Shown here: positions 35,699-46,332 of the stretch, piece by piece | Layout of the letters: every line of letters starts with the position of its first letter | How positions within the stretch are numbered: position 1 is the first letter of the stretch | Assembly (NCBI RefSeq): GCF_005146945.1 | Contig: NZ_SWMS01000012.1 | Span: forward strand, 186,001 to 250,000 | Source: Prauserella endophytica | GTDB taxonomy: Bacteria; Actinomycetota; Actinomycetes; Mycobacteriales; Pseudonocardiaceae | Length of the DNA: 64,000 nt | Reading direction: 5' to 3' | Program-made: the position numbers and the translations under genes | The notes under the pieces: generated by a model | What the model was told of the DNA's origin: nothing | Database searches by the model: none | Seen by the model: only the letters and a program-made list of their open reading frames with translations

Positions 35699-35747
35699 GC
35701 GTTGCCGGAAGTCCCGAGTACGGCCGGAGGGTCTCCCTTCGCCTTGC
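35699..35747. repeat. Dispersed intergenic repeat, copy B
   Basis: GCGTTGCCGGAAGTCCCGAG through CCCTTCGCCTTGC matches 816-868. It sits in the 139-bp gap between the convergent helicase and lipase genes; the rest of that gap holds no gene. Confidence 0.6.
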
Positions 35748-35795
35748 GAGACATCGCGCTGCTCCTCGCTCGCACCGCAGCTTGTCAGCCGCGAC

Positions 35796-36653
35796 CTACC
35801 CGCCGAGCGCGGCCAGCACCTGCCGCGCCTGGTTCTCGGCGCCGAGCGCGTTGGGGTGCACCGGCGCCGCGGGGGACCCCGGCAGGATGCCCTCGACCCA
35901 CCTGACGCCGGCGGGCGCGCACATGTCGTGCCCGATGCTGCTGGTGTAGGTGTCGACGAAGGTGGCGTCGTACGCCGCGGCCTGCTCGGCCAGCACCTCG
36001 TTGAGCAGCTTGGTGATGTCGCGCAGGTAGGGCGCGTCGCCGGCCGCGATCGGCACGAGCGGCCAGCAACTGGCTCCCGACTCCGGCAGCAGGCTGGGGT
36101 AGCCGACCAGCACGACGTGCGCCGCCGGCGAACGGTCCCTTATGCCCTGCAGGACCGCCCCGACCTGCGGGCCGACGGCGCGAACCTTCTCGACGAGCCG
36201 GTCGGCGCCTCGGGTGTTGTAGTACGCCTTACACGGCGCACCCTTCGGGGCGGTCGCGCTCAGCCCCGCGCATGTCGTCACCACCTCGACGAACGGGATG
36301 TCGTTGCCGCCGACGCCCACGCTGACCAACTCGGTGTCCTGGCGGAGTGCGTCGAACTGCGGCCGGTTGGCGATGCCCCACTGCGGTCGGGTCATGTCCT
36401 CCGTGGTCGCGCCGCCACAGCTCACGTCGGTGAACTCCACGGGAGCAAGCGCTTGCGCCACGAGTGACGGGTAGTTGCGGTCCGACCGCGTGCAGGCGAG
36501 GTGGACCTGGTTCGGAATCAACGAGCCCGAGGTGTAGGAGTCCCCGAGCGAAACGTAGGACGAGTAGGCCGGTTGAGCCGCGGTCGCGGCGGGCGCGGCG
36601 ACCAGCAGCACGACGGTGAGCGCGGACAGTACGACAGCCAGGACCCGACGCAT
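35796..36653 (-). CDS. Secreted SGNH/GDSL lipase or esterase
   Basis: 285-residue exported hydrolase. The signal (RRVLAVVLSALTVVLLVAA) ends near ATAA. The SGNH blocks are visible: YVSLGDSYTSGSLIP with the nucleophilic Ser in block I, SCGGATTEDM with the block-II Gly, VGVGGNDIPF with the block-III Asn, and PVHPNALGAENQA with the catalytic Asp/His region near the C terminus. Six cysteines (ACTRS, SCGG, TCAGL, PCKAY, SCWPL, MCAPAG) probably form disulfides, as in Streptomyces scabies-type esterases. It likely releases fatty acids from lipids outside the cell. Monocistronic. Confidence 0.9.
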   Translation of the reverse strand: MRRVLAVVLSALTVVLLVAAPAATAAQPAYSSYVSLGDSYTSGSLIPNQVHLACTRSDRNYPSLVAQALAPVEFTDVSCGGATTEDMTRPQWGIANRPQFDALRQDTELVSVGVGGNDIPFVEVVTTCAGLSATAPKGAPCKAYYNTRGADRLVEKVRAVGPQVGAVLQGIRDRSPAAHVVLVGYPSLLPESGASCWPLVPIAAGDAPYLRDITKLLNEVLAEQAAAYDATFVDTYTSSIGHDMCAPAGVRWVEGILPGSPAAPVHPNALGAENQARQVLAALGG

Positions 36654-36843
36654 GGGGCCTCCTCAACACTGAGCGGCCGGCTACTTCTGAGTAGCCTACT
36701 GAAAAGTAACCAGACGCCCTCGGGTCTCGTCAGTCCCCCACCTGAGTGAACCGCAGCCCAACCTCCGCACTGGGGGCAAAACTGTCGCACCCTCGAACTA
36801 GTGTTCGAAGCATCAAAAGAACGCCTGTTCAGAGGGGTTGGCC

Positions 36844-37611
36844 ATGACCGTCGTCCACTTCCGCTCGCGCCGCCTGATTCATCCGTCGTCCGACCTGGAG
36901 CTGCCCCCGGGCCGGATGCACAACGACCTCTGGCTCTCGGACGAACCGATCGCCGACGCGAGCTTGTACCTGGCGTGTGTGGCCGCCTACCCGCGAACGG
37001 GGCGCTGGCCGGTGCTGATCCCGCGCGACCCTCGCTTCGAGCTGACCGGGGAGGACTGGATCGACGACCGCGGCTGGCTACCACCGGCAGGCGCAGAAGT
37101 CGACCACGTCGACGCCGAGCAAGCCCTCGCGAGCTGGTGGGCAGAGCCGTGCTGCGAAGGCAGGTGCCTGCACCCCTTCGGCACCGCGTTCCCCGGCCTC
37201 GCCCGCAAGTCGCCCCGCCGGGCCGATCCACTCGCCGAGGCCGGCAACACCGGCTCCATCCTGGCCGCGCGCGGTGACTGCAGACTCGGCATCGTCGAGT
37301 CGCCGCGACCCGCCGACGTCCCGGCGGTGCTCGGCTGGCCGGGCATGCGGAAGCTGACCGAGCAGGTCGCCGCGACCTCGGCGGTGCTGCGCAGCTGGGA
37401 GGACCGGTTCGGTGCGGTGCTGATCTCGCTCGGCTTCGACACGCTGGACCTCTCGGTCGCGGCACCGCCGAAGAGCCGCGACCGAGCACTCGTGGTCGCC
37501 GCCGAGCACCGCGCCTTCTGCATCGGCAACTTCACCGAGCAGCCGGGAAGCCTGCGGGAGTTCGCCACCAACCTCACCGGCAAGCGCCTGTGGTCGTTCT
37601 GGTGGGACTGA
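36844..37611 (+). CDS. DUF4253 domain protein
   Basis: 255-residue cytosolic protein whose C-terminal 110 residues match the DUF4253 pattern: LGIVESPRPADVPAVLGWPG, TSAVLRSWEDRFGAVLISLG, TLDLSVAAPPKSRDRALVVA, AEHRAFCIGN. The N-terminal half is specific to close relatives. Molecular function is unknown; some DUF4253 proteins are thought to belong to SUKH-like immunity families, but nothing nearby suggests a toxin partner. The ATG at 36844, after AGAGGGG, is chosen over a TTG two codons earlier. Confidence 0.75.
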   Translation: MTVVHFRSRRLIHPSSDLELPPGRMHNDLWLSDEPIADASLYLACVAAYPRTGRWPVLIPRDPRFELTGEDWIDDRGWLPPAGAEVDHVDAEQALASWWAEPCCEGRCLHPFGTAFPGLARKSPRRADPLAEAGNTGSILAARGDCRLGIVESPRPADVPAVLGWPGMRKLTEQVAATSAVLRSWEDRFGAVLISLGFDTLDLSVAAPPKSRDRALVVAAEHRAFCIGNFTEQPGSLREFATNLTGKRLWSFWWD

Positions 37612-37665
37612 GCGAGATGGGCCGGTTCGTGTCAGTCTGGAAGCGGAGTACGCGCGCGGGAAGAG

Positions 37666-38583
37666 GTGGCGATTCCGGTTCACGGCAAGGGAATCCACAT
37701 CGGCACGTCGGGCTGGCTGTATCCGCCGTGGCGCGGCACTTTCTATCCGAAGGGCCTCGCCCACCGCCGGGAACTGGAGTACCTGTCCAGGCGCGTGAAC
37801 TCGCTGGAGATCAACGGCTCGTTCTACTCGCTCCAACGGCCGGAGCGGTACCGCGGCTGGTTCGAGCAGACTCCGGACGAGTTCCTGTTCTCGGTCAAGG
37901 GCGGCCGCTTCATCACGCACATGAAGCAGCTGCGGGACGTGGAGGCGGCGCTCGGGAACTTCTTCGCCTCGGGAGTGCTCGCGCTGGACCACAAGCTCGG
38001 GCCGCTGCTGTGGCAGCTGCCGCCTCGGCTGAGGTTCGATCCCGAGCGACTCGTGGGCTTCTTCGACCTACTGCCCCGCACGACCGAGGAAGCGGCCGCG
38101 CTGGGAAAGCGGCACGACGAGAAGTTGAAGGCCGAGCCCTACCTGCGCATCGACGAGAACCGCCCGCTACGGCACGCGCTGGAGGTGCGGCATCCGAGCT
38201 TCGCGAACGCCGAGGCAGTGGAGCTATTGCGGGAACACGACATCGGCCTCGTCGTCGCGGACACCGCGGGTACCTGGCCGTATCTGGAGGACGTGACGTC
38301 TGACTTCGTCTACGTGCGACTGCACGGCGACGAGGAACTCTACGCCAGCGGCTACACCGACGCCGCACTCACCGGCTGGGCGCGGAAGGTCAAGGCGTGG
38401 CGCGCAGGCGGAAGCCCGCGCACGAGGCACACGGTCGCCGGGCCTGCCGAACGGAAACAGAGGGAGGTGTACGTCTACTTCGACAACGACATGAAGGTGA
38501 AAGCGCCCGGCGACGCCATCGCGCTGGCCGAGAAGGTCGGCCTGTGCGTGACATCACCGGACGCGAGCGGGGACGACGGCTGA
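37666..38583 (+). CDS. DUF72 (YecE-like) protein
   Basis: 305-residue TIM-barrel-like DUF72 protein. It begins GIHIGTSGWLYPPWRGTFYP, the family hallmark, then LEYLSRRVNSLEINGSFYSL, FLFSVKGGRFITHMKQL, GPLLWQLPPRLRFD, LEVRHPSF and YVRLHGDEELYASGYTD. DUF72 proteins have no firmly established activity; some are linked to nucleic-acid or Fe-S metabolism. The GTG at 37666 has GGGAAGAG upstream. It is 54 bp after the DUF4253 gene on the same strand. Confidence 0.9.
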   Translation: MAIPVHGKGIHIGTSGWLYPPWRGTFYPKGLAHRRELEYLSRRVNSLEINGSFYSLQRPERYRGWFEQTPDEFLFSVKGGRFITHMKQLRDVEAALGNFFASGVLALDHKLGPLLWQLPPRLRFDPERLVGFFDLLPRTTEEAAALGKRHDEKLKAEPYLRIDENRPLRHALEVRHPSFANAEAVELLREHDIGLVVADTAGTWPYLEDVTSDFVYVRLHGDEELYASGYTDAALTGWARKVKAWRAGGSPRTRHTVAGPAERKQREVYVYFDNDMKVKAPGDAIALAEKVGLCVTSPDASGDDG

Positions 38584-38610
38584 GACCCGCGTGCCCAAGC
38601 GCTACTGGTA

Positions 38611-39183
38611 CTAGGCGCTGCGGGCCTGGCCGGCGTGGGCGCCCTCGGCGATCTCCTCCACCAGCTTGTCGCAGAAGGCCGGCAGGTCGTCAGGCTTGCG
38701 GCTCGACACAAGCCCCTGGTCGACCACCACCTCCTCGTCGACCCATTCGGCACCGGCGTTGCGAAGGTCCGTCTGCAAGCTCGGCCACGACGTGATCCTG
38801 CGACCGCGTACGACATCGGCCTCGATGAGAGTCCACGGGCCGTGGCAGATCACCGCGACCGGCTTCTGCTTGGAGAAGAACTCGCGGACGAAGCGCACGG
38901 TGTCGGGATTGGTGCGGAGCAGGTCGGGGTTGGCGACGCCGCCGGGCAGGACGAGCCCGTCGTAGTCGTCCACCGAGGCATCGGTGACCACCTTGTCGAC
39001 GGTGAAGGTGTCGGCCTTGTCCAGGTGGTTGAAGGCCTGGATGCTGCCGGACTCGAACGAGATCAGCTCCGGCTGTCCGCCCGCGTCCTGCACGGCCTGC
39101 CATGGCCGGGTCAGCTCCACCTGCTCGGTACCTTCCGGTGCCACCACGAAGGCGACCTTGCGGCCGGTGAGCGTGTCGGCCAC
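38611..39183 (-). CDS. DJ-1/PfpI family protein (YhbO-like)
   Basis: 190-residue class-I glutamine-amidotransferase-like protein. Motifs: KVAFVVAPEGTEQVELTRPW, ADTFTVDKVVTDASVDDYDG, LVLPGGVANPDLL and the nucleophile elbow VAVICHGPWTLIEAD with the reactive Cys followed by His. Members act as deglycases, chaperones or intracellular proteases in stress defence. The start is GTG at 39183 (AGGAG 9 nt upstream). It is divergent from menC. Confidence 0.88.
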   Translation of the reverse strand: MADTLTGRKVAFVVAPEGTEQVELTRPWQAVQDAGGQPELISFESGSIQAFNHLDKADTFTVDKVVTDASVDDYDGLVLPGGVANPDLLRTNPDTVRFVREFFSKQKPVAVICHGPWTLIEADVVRGRRITSWPSLQTDLRNAGAEWVDEEVVVDQGLVSSRKPDDLPAFCDKLVEEIAEGAHAGQARSA

Positions 39184-39274
39184 GTGAATCACTCCTCTCA
39201 CACTCAGGTCCATCCTGGGTCTACCCCCGGCACACCCGCACCGAAACACGACGAAGGGACGAGACAATGAACAG

Positions 39275-40222
39275 GTGACAGCCGAGCACGTCTACGCGAT
39301 CCCGCTGCGCACCCGCTTCCGGGGCATCACCGTCCGTGAGGGGGTACTGCTGCGCGGTCCGGCGGGTTGGGGAGAGTTCTGCCCGTTCCTGGACTACTCG
39401 GATGCCGAGTGCGTGCCGTGGCTGGCGGCCGCCGTCGAGGCGAGCGAGCAGGGCTGGCCGGAGCCGGTACGCGACCATGTCGAGGTCAACACCACGGTGC
39501 CGGTGGTCGCGCCCGAGCGTGCGCACGAACTGGTCGCCGCGTCGGGGTGCCGGACCGCGAAGGTGAAGGTCGCCGATCCACGATCGTCGCTTGTGGACGA
39601 TTGCGAGCGCGTCGCCGCCGTGCGCGACGCGCTGGGGCCATCGGGTGCGATCCGCGTGGACGCCAACGCCGCCTGGGACGTCGACACCGCCGTCACGGCC
39701 ATCGGCGAGCTGGCTCGCGCCGCGGGCGAGCTGGAGTACGTCGAGCAACCGTGCCCGACCGTCGACGAACTGGCGATGGTCCGCCGCAAGGTGGATGTGC
39801 GCGTCGCGGCCGACGAGTCGATCCGCCGGGCCGAAGATCCGCTGCGGGTCGCGGTCGCCGGCGCCGCGGACGTGGCCGTGTTGAAGGTTGCGCCACTGGG
39901 CGGTGTGCGCAGGGCGCTGCGGGTCGCCGAGGCGTGCGGGTTGCCTTGCGTGGTGTCGTCGGCCGTCGAGACCAGCGTCGGCCTGGCGGCCGAACTGGCG
40001 CTGGCCGGCGCGCTGCCGTCGCTGGAGTTCGCCTGCGGGCTGGGCACGCTGTCGCTGCTGACGGGTGATGTCACGACGGATTCGCTGTCCGCTGTGGACG
40101 GTTACCTGCCCGTGCCAGGGCGGGCGCCCGAACCGGATCTCGTCGGCGACGTCGCGGCCGACGACGAGACCCGGCAGCGGTGGCTGAGCAGGCTCGCCCG
40201 CGTGCGGGCGCTGAGCGGCTAG
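39275..40222 (+). CDS. menC: o-Succinylbenzoate synthase
   Basis: Enolase-superfamily dehydratase of menaquinone synthesis that converts SHCHC to o-succinylbenzoate. 315 residues, of the actinobacterial MenC type. The first catalytic Lys is in CRTAKVKVAD, metal ligands in IRVDANAAWDVDTAV (Asp), LEYVEQPCPTVDEL (Glu) and VAADESIRRAED (Asp), and the second Lys in VAVLKVAPLGGVRRAL. The GTG at 39275 lies 6 nt after GACAAT, with no Shine-Dalgarno, so it may be leaderless. Other men genes are outside the window. It converges on the molybdoenzyme gene with only 10 bp between stops. Confidence 0.92.
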   Translation: MTAEHVYAIPLRTRFRGITVREGVLLRGPAGWGEFCPFLDYSDAECVPWLAAAVEASEQGWPEPVRDHVEVNTTVPVVAPERAHELVAASGCRTAKVKVADPRSSLVDDCERVAAVRDALGPSGAIRVDANAAWDVDTAVTAIGELARAAGELEYVEQPCPTVDELAMVRRKVDVRVAADESIRRAEDPLRVAVAGAADVAVLKVAPLGGVRRALRVAEACGLPCVVSSAVETSVGLAAELALAGALPSLEFACGLGTLSLLTGDVTTDSLSAVDGYLPVPGRAPEPDLVGDVAADDETRQRWLSRLARVRALSG

Positions 40223-40232
40223 CGCGGGGCGG

Positions 40233-42611
40233 TCAGACGGCGGCCTCGTCGGCGTGCGGGTTCGGCCCGTCCGCGCGCACCGGCAGGGTGTCGAACGCGG
40301 CAGGCGGTTCCCGCCACGGCGACGGCAGCCGCCCGGCGCGCGCCTGCTCGACAGCCCGCCAGACGCGCTGCGGCGTCAGCGGCATGTCGAGGTGGCGGAC
40401 GCCGAGGTGCTTGAGCGCGTCGACGACGGCGTTCTGCACGGCGGGCGTCGAGCCGATGGTCGCGGACTCGCCGATGCCCTTGGCACCGAGCGGGTTGCGG
40501 GGTGTCTCGGTCTCGGTGTTGGCGACCTCCAGGTTGGGGATCTCCATCGCCGAGGGCACCAGGTAGTCGGCGAGGGTGCCGGTGACGGGGTTGCCGTCCT
40601 CGTCAAAGGTCACCTGCTCCCACAGCGCCTGCGAGATGCCCTGCGCCGCGCCGCCGTGCTGCTGGCCGCGCACGATGAGCGGGTTCAGGATCCGGCCGCA
40701 GTCGTCCACCGCGATGTGCCGGAGCGGGCGGACGTACCCGGTCTCGATGTCGACCTCCACCACCGACACGTGGGCGCCGAACGGGAACGTCGCTCCGTCG
40801 GGCTTGAAGTCGATGTTGGCGTCGAGGGTGCCACCGTCCTCCTCGGCGGCCCGGGCCAGGTCGGCCCAGCTCAGGCTCGCGCCGGGCACGCCGACCACAC
40901 CGAGCTGGCCGTCCTCGGTGAGCTCGATGTCCTCGACGGCGGCCTCCAGGCGGGAGGCGGCCAGTTCCTTCGCGCGCCGCACCAGCAGCTCGCTCGCCTC
41001 GCGCACCGCGCTGCCGCCGATCTGCAGGGACCGGGAGCCGCCCGTGCCCCCTCCGCGGGGCACCACGGAGGTGTCCGACTGCACGAAGTCGATCGACTCC
41101 ATGGGGATGCCGAGCGCGTCGGACGCGAGCATCGAGAACGACGTGGGGTGCCCCTGGCCGTGCCCGGACGTGCCGACCTTGATCGTCGCCCTGCCCTCGG
41201 GGCTCATCTCGACGGAGGCGTACTCGCCGCCGCCCCCGCCGCCGGTGATCTCGACGTAGGTGCTCACCCCGATGCCGAGCAGCGTGTGCTCCCCGGCCTC
41301 GACGCGGCGGGCCTGCTCGGCGCGCAGCTCCTCGTAGTCCGCGAGGCGCAGCGCCTCACGCAGCGGCAGGTCGTAGTCGCCCGAGTCGTAGCTCGTGCCG
41401 ACCACGGTCGTGTAGGGAAACTCGTCGGGCCGCAGGAAGTTCCGCCGCCGAAGCTCCACCGGATCGAGATCGAGCTCCGCCGCCGCCATGTCGATCAGTC
41501 GCTCCAGCATGGCGGCGGCCTCCGGCCGTCCGGCTCCCCGGAACGCCCCGGTGGGCGTGGTGTTGGTGAGCACGGCGAGCGCACCGAAGCTGATCTTCGG
41601 GATCCGGTAGACGCCCTGCGCCATGGTCCGCGTCGGGCCGAGTGCGAAGCCTCCACCGAAGCCCGCGTAGGCACCCGAGTCGCCAATGATCCGGCAGTGC
41701 AGGCCGGTAATGGTGCCGTCCGACTTCAGCCCCAGCTCGGCGTACTGCACCTGCGCCCGGCTGTGCGGCATGGCCTGCAGGTTCTCCGAGCGCGTCTCGA
41801 CCCACTTCACCGGCCGGGACAGGGCACGGGCTGCGCCGATCGCCACCTCGTGCTCGGCGATCAGGCCGAACTTGCCGCCGAACGCGCCGCCGACGTGCGG
41901 GGCGACGACCCGGACCCGCTGCTTCGGCAGGCCGAACGCCTTGGCGGCGAAGGACCACACGGCGTGCGGCGCCTGGGTGGAGACATGGATGGTGAGGTCG
42001 TAGTCCTCGTCGGGCCCGCCGGGAACCACGGCGATCGCGTTGCCCTCCAGCGGCACCACGGCCACCCGCTGGTTCTCGATCCGCGCGCGGACGACCACGT
42101 CGGCGTCGTCGAGGAGCTCCGAGCCGACGGCGTCGCGCTCACCGGCGGCGATGTTGGAGCCGAGGTCGGGGAACTGCAGCGGCGCGTCGTCGGCGAGCGC
42201 CTCCTCGGGGTCCACCACCGCGGGCAGCGGCTCGTAGTCCACGTCGACGAGCTCCACCGCGTCGGCGGCCGCGGCCGCGCTCTCGGCCACCACAGCCGCC
42301 ACCGGGTCGCCGACGAAGCGCACGCGGTCGGTCGCCAGCGGGGGCCGCACACAGCCGGGGTTGATCTCGATGAACTGCCGCACCGGCGGCAGGTTCAGCT
42401 CCGCCGCGGTGTACACGGCGACCACGCCGTCCGCCTTCTCCGCCTCGGAGACGTCGATCGAAGTGACCTCGGCGTGGGCGAACGGGGATCGCACGAAGGC
42501 GAGGTGCAGGACGCCCTCGACCTCGAGGTTGTCGACGTAGGAACCCTGTCCGCGCAGCAGCTCGGGGTCCTCGACCCGCCGCACCTCGGTTCCGAGCACT
42601 GATCCGGGCAT
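40233..42611 (-). CDS. Xanthine-dehydrogenase-family molybdopterin-binding large subunit
   Basis: 792-residue molybdenum-cofactor subunit of the xanthine oxidase/CO dehydrogenase family. The N-terminal Ald_Xan_dh domain contains RRVEDPELLRGQGSYVDNLE. Cofactor-binding loops are VGGAFGGKFGLIAEHEVAIG, TPTGAFRGAGRPEAAAMLE, SGHGQGHPTSFSMLA and the late NPLGAKGIGESATIGSTPA with the catalytic Glu. The active-site loop AFRGAGR lacks the Cys of true (form I) CO dehydrogenase, so this is a form-II or other hydroxylase of unknown substrate. No FAD or 2Fe-2S subunit gene adjoins it, which is unusual. It fits the molybdate and cofactor genes elsewhere in the window. Confidence 0.9.
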   Translation of the reverse strand: MPGSVLGTEVRRVEDPELLRGQGSYVDNLEVEGVLHLAFVRSPFAHAEVTSIDVSEAEKADGVVAVYTAAELNLPPVRQFIEINPGCVRPPLATDRVRFVGDPVAAVVAESAAAAADAVELVDVDYEPLPAVVDPEEALADDAPLQFPDLGSNIAAGERDAVGSELLDDADVVVRARIENQRVAVVPLEGNAIAVVPGGPDEDYDLTIHVSTQAPHAVWSFAAKAFGLPKQRVRVVAPHVGGAFGGKFGLIAEHEVAIGAARALSRPVKWVETRSENLQAMPHSRAQVQYAELGLKSDGTITGLHCRIIGDSGAYAGFGGGFALGPTRTMAQGVYRIPKISFGALAVLTNTTPTGAFRGAGRPEAAAMLERLIDMAAAELDLDPVELRRRNFLRPDEFPYTTVVGTSYDSGDYDLPLREALRLADYEELRAEQARRVEAGEHTLLGIGVSTYVEITGGGGGGEYASVEMSPEGRATIKVGTSGHGQGHPTSFSMLASDALGIPMESIDFVQSDTSVVPRGGGTGGSRSLQIGGSAVREASELLVRRAKELAASRLEAAVEDIELTEDGQLGVVGVPGASLSWADLARAAEEDGGTLDANIDFKPDGATFPFGAHVSVVEVDIETGYVRPLRHIAVDDCGRILNPLIVRGQQHGGAAQGISQALWEQVTFDEDGNPVTGTLADYLVPSAMEIPNLEVANTETETPRNPLGAKGIGESATIGSTPAVQNAVVDALKHLGVRHLDMPLTPQRVWRAVEQARAGRLPSPWREPPAAFDTLPVRADGPNPHADEAAV

Positions 42612-42746
42612 GCATCCGACCCTAACCGCGCCACGCGATCATGGACAGTTCGAGTAACTCCAGGACGGTCTCGGGGTCGAGGGTTCCGGGATCACTCCGG
42701 GTCGTACCCCGATGTCCCGGCGGTCGCGCCGGCGCAGCATGGAGTC

Positions 42747-42953
42747 ATGACCGACAACGTGACGATCAAGAAGCTCCGCCGCAGCCGCGGCGACCGGATG
42801 CTGGCGGGCGTGTGCGGCGGCTGGGCACGCCTGCTGGGCGTCGACGCCGCGATCCTGCGGATCGGCCTCGTCGCCACCACGATCCTCGGCCTCGGAACCC
42901 CGATCCTGCTCTACGCCGCCTGCTGGCTGCTCATGCCGGAGGAAGACGCATAA
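42747..42953 (+). CDS. PspC-domain small membrane protein
   Basis: 68-residue protein almost entirely made of a PspC domain: KKLRRSRGDRMLAGVCGGWA, RLLGVDAAILRIGLVATTIL, then a hydrophobic helix GLGTPILLYAACWLLMP. PspC proteins sit in the inner membrane and sense or relieve envelope stress. The ATG has GGAG at close range. It shares a bidirectional terminator with convergent groEL. Confidence 0.9.
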   Translation: MTDNVTIKKLRRSRGDRMLAGVCGGWARLLGVDAAILRIGLVATTILGLGTPILLYAACWLLMPEEDA

Positions 42954-42956
42954 AAA

Positions 42957-42988
42957 GATCCCCGAGGGCACGGATGCCCTCGGGGATC
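42957..42988. terminator. Bidirectional terminator between pspC-like gene and groEL
   Basis: GATCCCCGAGGGCA (42957-42970) and TGCCCTCGGGGATC (42975-42988) form a perfect 14-bp stem with a CGGA loop, flanked by A-runs on the left and GAAAAGG on the right. The A/T flanks serve as U-tracts on both strands. Confidence 0.88.
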
Positions 42989-43003
42989 GAAAAGGGGTTG
43001 GAC

Positions 43004-44722
<1,719 letters not shown>

Positions 44723-44765
44723 TCACCGTCCCGACCTTCAGGCGGCAGGCCCTCGGCCGGCCACC

Positions 44766-44790
44766 TAGCACTCGACGGTGCCGAGTGCCA
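44766..44790. promoter_or_regulatory. CIRCE element 1 (HrcA operator)
   Basis: TAGCACTC-N9-GAGTGCCA, close to the consensus TTAGCACTC-N9-GAGTGCTAA. It lies 134 bp upstream of groEL. HrcA represses heat-shock genes through this site. Confidence 0.88.
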
Positions 44791-44799
44791 ATTCCGTGT

Positions 44800-44826
44800 T
44801 TAGCACTCTCCGGGGGAGAGTGCAAG
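44800..44826. promoter_or_regulatory. CIRCE element 2 (HrcA operator)
   Basis: TTAGCACTC-N9-GAGTGCAAG, with the left arm exact and the right arm two mismatches from consensus. It is the second of two HrcA sites 34 bp apart, ahead of groEL and 10 bp from the end of the kinase gene. Confidence 0.85.
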
Positions 44827-44835
44827 AAACGACGC

Positions 44836-46257
44836 TCACCCGCCCGTGCCGGGAACCACGGGGATCGAGGTCGGCGGCGGGTTGTTTCCGCCGGTGTCGG
44901 CGCTGCCCGTGGCCGTGGGCTCGTTGCCCTGCGAACCAGGGCCGACGGGGATCTCGGGTGCCTGAGAGTTGCCCGTGGGGTCGGCGGGCGGGTTGGTGTT
45001 GCCCCCGCTCTCGTCGTCACCGCCCGTGAAGATGATGATCGCCGCGACGGCCGCGCCGATCACGACGACGGCGGCGGCGACCCAGCCGATCCACGCCTTT
45101 CCGCCCTTCTTCTGCGGCGGCGGGAACCCGCCTTGAGGAGGCGGGCCGTAACCGGGCGGCGGACCCTGCGGAGGCATGCCCATGGCCTGGGGAGGGTTGC
45201 CGTACTGCGGCGGCGGACCCTGCGGCCGGCCGTAGCCGGCCGGCGGGGGCTGCTGGCCGAATCCCTGCTGTGGTGGCGGCTGCTGCCCCGGCTGTCCAGG
45301 CTGGCCTGGCTGCTGTCCCGGCTGCTGACCGTAGGGATGCACCGGGCCCCCCTCTCCATGTTGGGCGACCGCGACAGGATGCCTGCCCGGTCGCGGCGCC
45401 GACATCGCCGGGTCCGGCTTGACCACGTCGCGCGCGGCCGTGATCAGCTCGACGCAGGTGGCATACCGGTCACCGGGGTTCTTGGCCATGCCCTTGCGGA
45501 CGACCTCGTCAACGGCGGCGGGCAGCGACGGCACCAGGCGCGACAGCGGCGGCGGGTCCCCGTTGAGGTGGCCCTTGATCACCGTCTGCACGTCGCCCTG
45601 GAAGGGCGGCTTCCCGGCCAGGCACGCGTAGAGCATGCAGGCGAGGGCGTACTGGTCGGTGCGCCCGTCGAGCGGCTCCCCGCGCAGGTGTTCCGGCGCG
45701 GCATAGGTGGGCGAGCCAAGGAAGTCGCCACCGCGCGTCCGGTGCCCGGTCGCGCCACGCCTGGTCAGCCCGAAATCGGCGACGTACACGTGCTCGCGCG
45801 CCGACTCCCGGCTCGTCACGAGCACGTTCGCAGGCTTGACGTCGAGGTGCACCAGCCCGCGAGCGTGCAGAGTGTCGAGCGCGTCGGCCACCTGGTCGAG
45901 CAGCCCGATGGCGCGCTCCGGCTTCATCGGAGCGCCGCCGATGAGGCTGGCCAGGTCGGAGCCGTCGACGAGCCGCATGGCGATGTAGAGCATCCCGTCG
46001 AGCTCACCGAAGTCGTATAGCGGCACAATGTTCGCGTGATCGATCGCCGAGGTGTTGCGTGCCTCGTCGACGAAGCGCTCGCGGAACTCCGCGTCGGCAC
46101 CGAGGTGTTCCCCGATCACCTTCAAGGCCACCTTGCGCCCCAGACGCACGTCCGTGGCCTTGTACATCACGCTCATGCCGCCACGACCCAGCACACCGTC
46201 GATGCGGTAGTTGCCCAGCCGCCGACCGGTGAGGTCCCCCGACACATCGCCTGTCAC
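44836..46257 (-). CDS. Membrane Ser/Thr protein kinase (PknA/PknB-like, HLD loop)
   Basis: 473-residue Hanks-type kinase. The glycine-rich loop is VLGRGGMSVMYKATD, the ATP-binding Lys is in KVALKVIGEHL, the catalytic loop reads GLVHLDVKPANVLV (HLD rather than HRD), the DFG motif is VADFGLTRRG, and APE appears as YAAPEHLRGE. A 110-residue Gln/Pro/Gly-rich juxtamembrane segment leads to one membrane helix (AWIGWVAAAVVVIGAAVAAI). The extracytoplasmic tail is only about 60 residues, Gly/Pro/Asn-rich, with no PASTA domain. The start is uncertain: GTG at 46257 is used, but 46278 is in frame. The kinase probably phosphorylates cytosolic targets in response to envelope state. Confidence 0.88.
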   Translation of the reverse strand: MTGDVSGDLTGRRLGNYRIDGVLGRGGMSVMYKATDVRLGRKVALKVIGEHLGADAEFRERFVDEARNTSAIDHANIVPLYDFGELDGMLYIAMRLVDGSDLASLIGGAPMKPERAIGLLDQVADALDTLHARGLVHLDVKPANVLVTSRESAREHVYVADFGLTRRGATGHRTRGGDFLGSPTYAAPEHLRGEPLDGRTDQYALACMLYACLAGKPPFQGDVQTVIKGHLNGDPPPLSRLVPSLPAAVDEVVRKGMAKNPGDRYATCVELITAARDVVKPDPAMSAPRPGRHPVAVAQHGEGGPVHPYGQQPGQQPGQPGQPGQQPPPQQGFGQQPPPAGYGRPQGPPPQYGNPPQAMGMPPQGPPPGYGPPPQGGFPPPQKKGGKAWIGWVAAAVVVIGAAVAAIIIFTGGDDESGGNTNPPADPTGNSQAPEIPVGPGSQGNEPTATGSADTGGNNPPPTSIPVVPGTGG

Positions 46258-46332
46258 AGGGCGCAGCCTAACGCCCACGCCCCAGGTGTAGCGCGAAGTG
46301 TCGGTAGTTCAGGTACGCAGTGGTCCCGCCTA

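Noticed and set aside
40254-42602. 782-codon frame antisense to the molybdoenzyme subunit
   Set aside because: Shadow frame; the minus strand carries cofactor-binding motifs.
40233-42611. Aerobic CO dehydrogenase large subunit (form I)
   Set aside because: The diagnostic Cys-containing loop is absent; AFRGAGR is present instead.
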